This document shows positions 63,345-64,000 of a stretch of 64,000 nt of DNA, piece after piece. The DNA lies in NCBI GenBank assembly GCA_021792365.1, contig JAJYUT010000007.1, forward strand, positions 124,001 through 188,000. The letters run 5' to 3'. Every line of letters begins with the position of its first letter. Positions within the stretch are counted from its first letter, which is position 1. The notes under the pieces are model-generated. The model saw only the letters and a program-made list of their open reading frames with translations. It did no database searches and was not told the DNA's origin. The position numbers and the translations under genes are program-made. This DNA is from Pseudomonadota bacterium. GTDB lineage: Bacteria; Pseudomonadota; Alphaproteobacteria; Dongiales; Dongiaceae.

Positions 63345-63956
63345 ATGCTGAATGAGGAGTCAAGCGAACTCATCGAGCAGGAAATCCCGCGGCTGCGACG
63401 CTACGCGATGTTCCTTGCCAGGGATCCGGAGAAGGCGGACGACCTGGTGCAGGAATGCCTGGTCCGCGCGATCGACAACATCGATAAGTTTCAGCCGGGC
63501 ACCAACATTCGCTCCTGGCTGATGACCATCCTTCACAACATCTTCGTCAACGAGACGAAGAAGCGCCGGCCGCTGCTGACGCAGGATGGCGTGATTGAGC
63601 GCTCCACGCCGATCGAAGGCGGGCAGGAGGCGCGCCACCAGATGCGCGACGTGCAGCGCGCGTTCGAGGCGCTGAGCTGGCAGCATCGTCAGATCATCTG
63701 GTTCATCTGTGTCGAGCAGATGGACTACAACGAGGTCGCGCGGCAGCTTGAGGTGCCCGTCGGCACGGTGCGGTCGCGCCTGTGCCGCGCGCGCGAGCAT
63801 CTGAAGCAGCTCATGGAACTGGAAAGCAGGGGCAAGAACGACGAAAGGGACGAAACGGAAGGCGAGGCGCTCGCGGCGCTGAAGCGGGCCGTGAAGCCCC
63901 GCGCCCGCGGCGGGCGCGCCGCGAGCGACGCGCCGAGGCGAACGGGAACGCGCTGA
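63345..63956 (+). CDS. ECF sigma factor, EcfG-like (general stress response)
   Basis: The product is 203 residues. Region 2 is near residues 10-75 (LVQECLVRAIDNIDKFQPGT, then SWLMTILHNIFVNE) and region 4 near 110-160 (ALSWQHRQIIWFI, then YNEVARQLEVPVGTVRSRLC). The missing large region 3 and the adjacent nepR-like gene support the EcfG group, which drives the alphaproteobacterial general stress response. The C-terminal 35 residues are basic and disordered. The ATG at 63345 lies ten bases after GGGAG; the ATG at 63336 is too close to that site. Confidence 0.85.
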   Translation: MLNEESSELIEQEIPRLRRYAMFLARDPEKADDLVQECLVRAIDNIDKFQPGTNIRSWLMTILHNIFVNETKKRRPLLTQDGVIERSTPIEGGQEARHQMRDVQRAFEALSWQHRQIIWFICVEQMDYNEVARQLEVPVGTVRSRLCRAREHLKQLMELESRGKNDERDETEGEALAALKRAVKPRARGGRAASDAPRRTGTR

Positions 63957-64000
63957 CCACCGCTGGCGGATGAGCCGGCGACGGATCATTGGCGGACCAT

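Overview
The window looks like the chromosome of a free-living alphaproteobacterium, probably Hyphomicrobiales or Rhodospirillales. The reasons are high GC with strong G/C third positions, a gatCAB operon, purE-purK, short DUF465 and DUF2171 proteins, GcvA-type LysR regulators, and a NepR-like anti-sigma next to an EcfG-like sigma factor. The genus cannot be named from the sequence alone. There is no rRNA, CRISPR array, transposase or integrase. One tRNA gene, tRNA-Val(CAC), is present.

Region 1-7.5 kb: the end of a D-tagatose/D-psicose 3-epimerase-type gene and an SLC13/ArsB-type permease, then a stress cassette (DUF6496 basic protein, DUF892 ferritin-like protein, PEBP protein, Hsp20, Lon, and convergently a cNMP-binding DUF1003 membrane protein). 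Region 7.7-16.8 kb: a DUF3108 protein, then a polyamine uptake and catabolism cluster: XRE-cupin PuuR-like regulator behind a 19-bp palindrome, PotDBCA-like ABC transporter, PuuB-like oxidase, cupin, PuuA-like glutamine-synthetase-fold ligase. Region 16.9-22.2 kb: P1 peptidase, sulfotransferase and DUF2171 protein with a strong terminator. Next comes a short AT-richer segment between tRNA-Val(CAC) and a second, degenerate copy of that tRNA's 3' half, which looks like a small tRNA-integrated element or its remnant. A second DUF3108 paralogue follows.

Region 22.2-34.3 kb: mostly housekeeping (gph, glmU-glmS, Lrp-LysE pair, gatCAB) with a propeller protein, a tail-anchored PAS-like protein and a tandem pair of secreted unknowns between. 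Region 34.3-45.8 kb: a small lipoprotein, a frameshifted fluoroacetate-dehalogenase-like gene, putA, a VapBC module under a perfect palindrome, purEK, GGDEF and PAS_5 proteins, DUF465, dihydroorotase and a thiolase. Region 45.8-52.7 kb: an AT-richer HEPN-like orphan, an AcuI-type reductase, a LysR gene facing a hydroxyisobutyrate-dehydrogenase-type gene, an S24-type repressor, DUF1194 and another LysR.

Region 52.8-60 kb: a second polyamine-type cluster (acyl-CoA dehydrogenase, two permeases, ATPase, Tat-exported binding protein, PuuB-like oxidase), ending in a hairpin facing a DJ-1/PfpI gene. Region 60-64 kb: dodecin with a stress-type promoter candidate, an LpxR-like outer membrane protein, several tiny genes, nepR and an EcfG-like sigma gene. 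Most of the window is ordinary core and metabolic DNA. The parts most worth following up are the tRNA-Val element, the HEPN gene, the nepR/ecfG neighbourhood with its tiny ORFs, and the duplicated polyamine clusters.
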